Program-made: the position numbers and the translations under genes
Shown: positions 5,585 through 5,675 of the stretch, one piece after another
How positions within the stretch are numbered: position 1 is the stretch's first letter
Layout: each line of letters starts with the position of its first letter
Notes under the pieces: generated by a model
What the model was told of the DNA's origin: nothing
The model's input: the letters and a program-made list of their open reading frames with translations, nothing else
Database searches by the model: none
Source: an uncultured Butyricicoccus sp.
Lineage (GTDB): Bacteria; Bacillota; Clostridia; Oscillospirales; Butyricicoccaceae
DNA length: 5,675 bases
Reading direction: 5' to 3'
NCBI GenBank assembly: GCA_900555465.1
Contig: USLE01000102.1
Span: forward strand, 1-5,675

Positions 5585-5629
5585 TGTATCAGAACCCTAG
5601 AACAATAGTGGAAAGAAAGGATGGAGCAA

Positions 5630-5675
5630 ATGAAGACAAAACAACTGCTCGCGGCGGCGCTGTCCGCTGCCACCC
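5630..5675 (+). CDS. N-terminal start of a probable secreted protein, cut by the window edge
   Basis: Only about 15 codons are visible: MKTKQLLAAALSAAT, a basic start followed by a small hydrophobic stretch, which looks like the front of a signal peptide. An in-frame ATG at 5621 would add MEQ. I prefer 5630 because AAAGG (5616-5620) is nine bases upstream of it, whereas that sequence touches the 5621 ATG directly; GGAAAG at 5610-5615 could serve 5621. Two strong promoters point into the gene, so high or switchable expression is expected. It may be another surface protein like its divergent neighbour, but nothing in the visible part shows an SLH domain. Function unknown. Confidence 0.65.
   Translation, partial: MKTKQLLAAALSAAT

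Overview
The window looks like chromosome from a GC-rich, anaerobic member of the Clostridia, most likely of the Oscillospiraceae/Ruminococcaceae or Butyricicoccaceae type. This is an inference from gene content: an electron-bifurcating NfnAB pair, a Firmicutes-type L-lactate dehydrogenase, S-layer-homology (SLH) proteins with Gram-positive signal peptides, and strong GGAGG ribosome binding sites. The coding regions have mostly G/C third positions, and the spaces between genes are clearly richer in A/T. I cannot name a species.

Layout. Bases 1-215 are the 3' end of a plus-strand gene for the small, flavin- and [2Fe-2S]-containing NfnA subunit. One base later the complete nfnB (gltA-like) gene begins (217-1608), and a strong hairpin terminator follows it. 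A minus-strand SLH protein (1667-2839) converges on nfnB. From a shared 105-bp spacer, an L-lactate dehydrogenase gene (2945-3889, plus) runs away from it. A bidirectional terminator separates ldh from a second, convergent SLH protein (3982-5352, minus). The last 320 bases hold a divergent, promoter-dense spacer and the first 15 or so codons of a plus-strand gene for a probable secreted protein, cut off by the window edge.

How the genes fit together. NfnAB balances NADH, NADPH and reduced ferredoxin, and lactate dehydrogenase reoxidises NADH by reducing pyruvate, so both belong to fermentative redox balance. They appear to be separate transcription units and there is no direct sign of co-regulation. 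The two SLH proteins are clear paralogs: their first 130 residues align without a gap, while their C-terminal domains differ. They flank ldh in the same orientation, which suggests an old local duplication. They are predicted to be exported and held at the cell wall.

The parts most worth a second look are the 5353-5629 spacer and the C-terminal domain of the second SLH protein. The spacer has two plus-strand promoters with perfect TTGACA boxes, two minus-strand promoter matches (one facing a plus-strand promoter head-on), a perfect 9-bp-arm inverted repeat, and a hairpin at the predicted 5' end of a transcript. The C-terminal domain has an unusual alternating Met/Asp pattern. I found no mobile element, CRISPR array, tRNA or rRNA, and no clear sign of an entirely new system.
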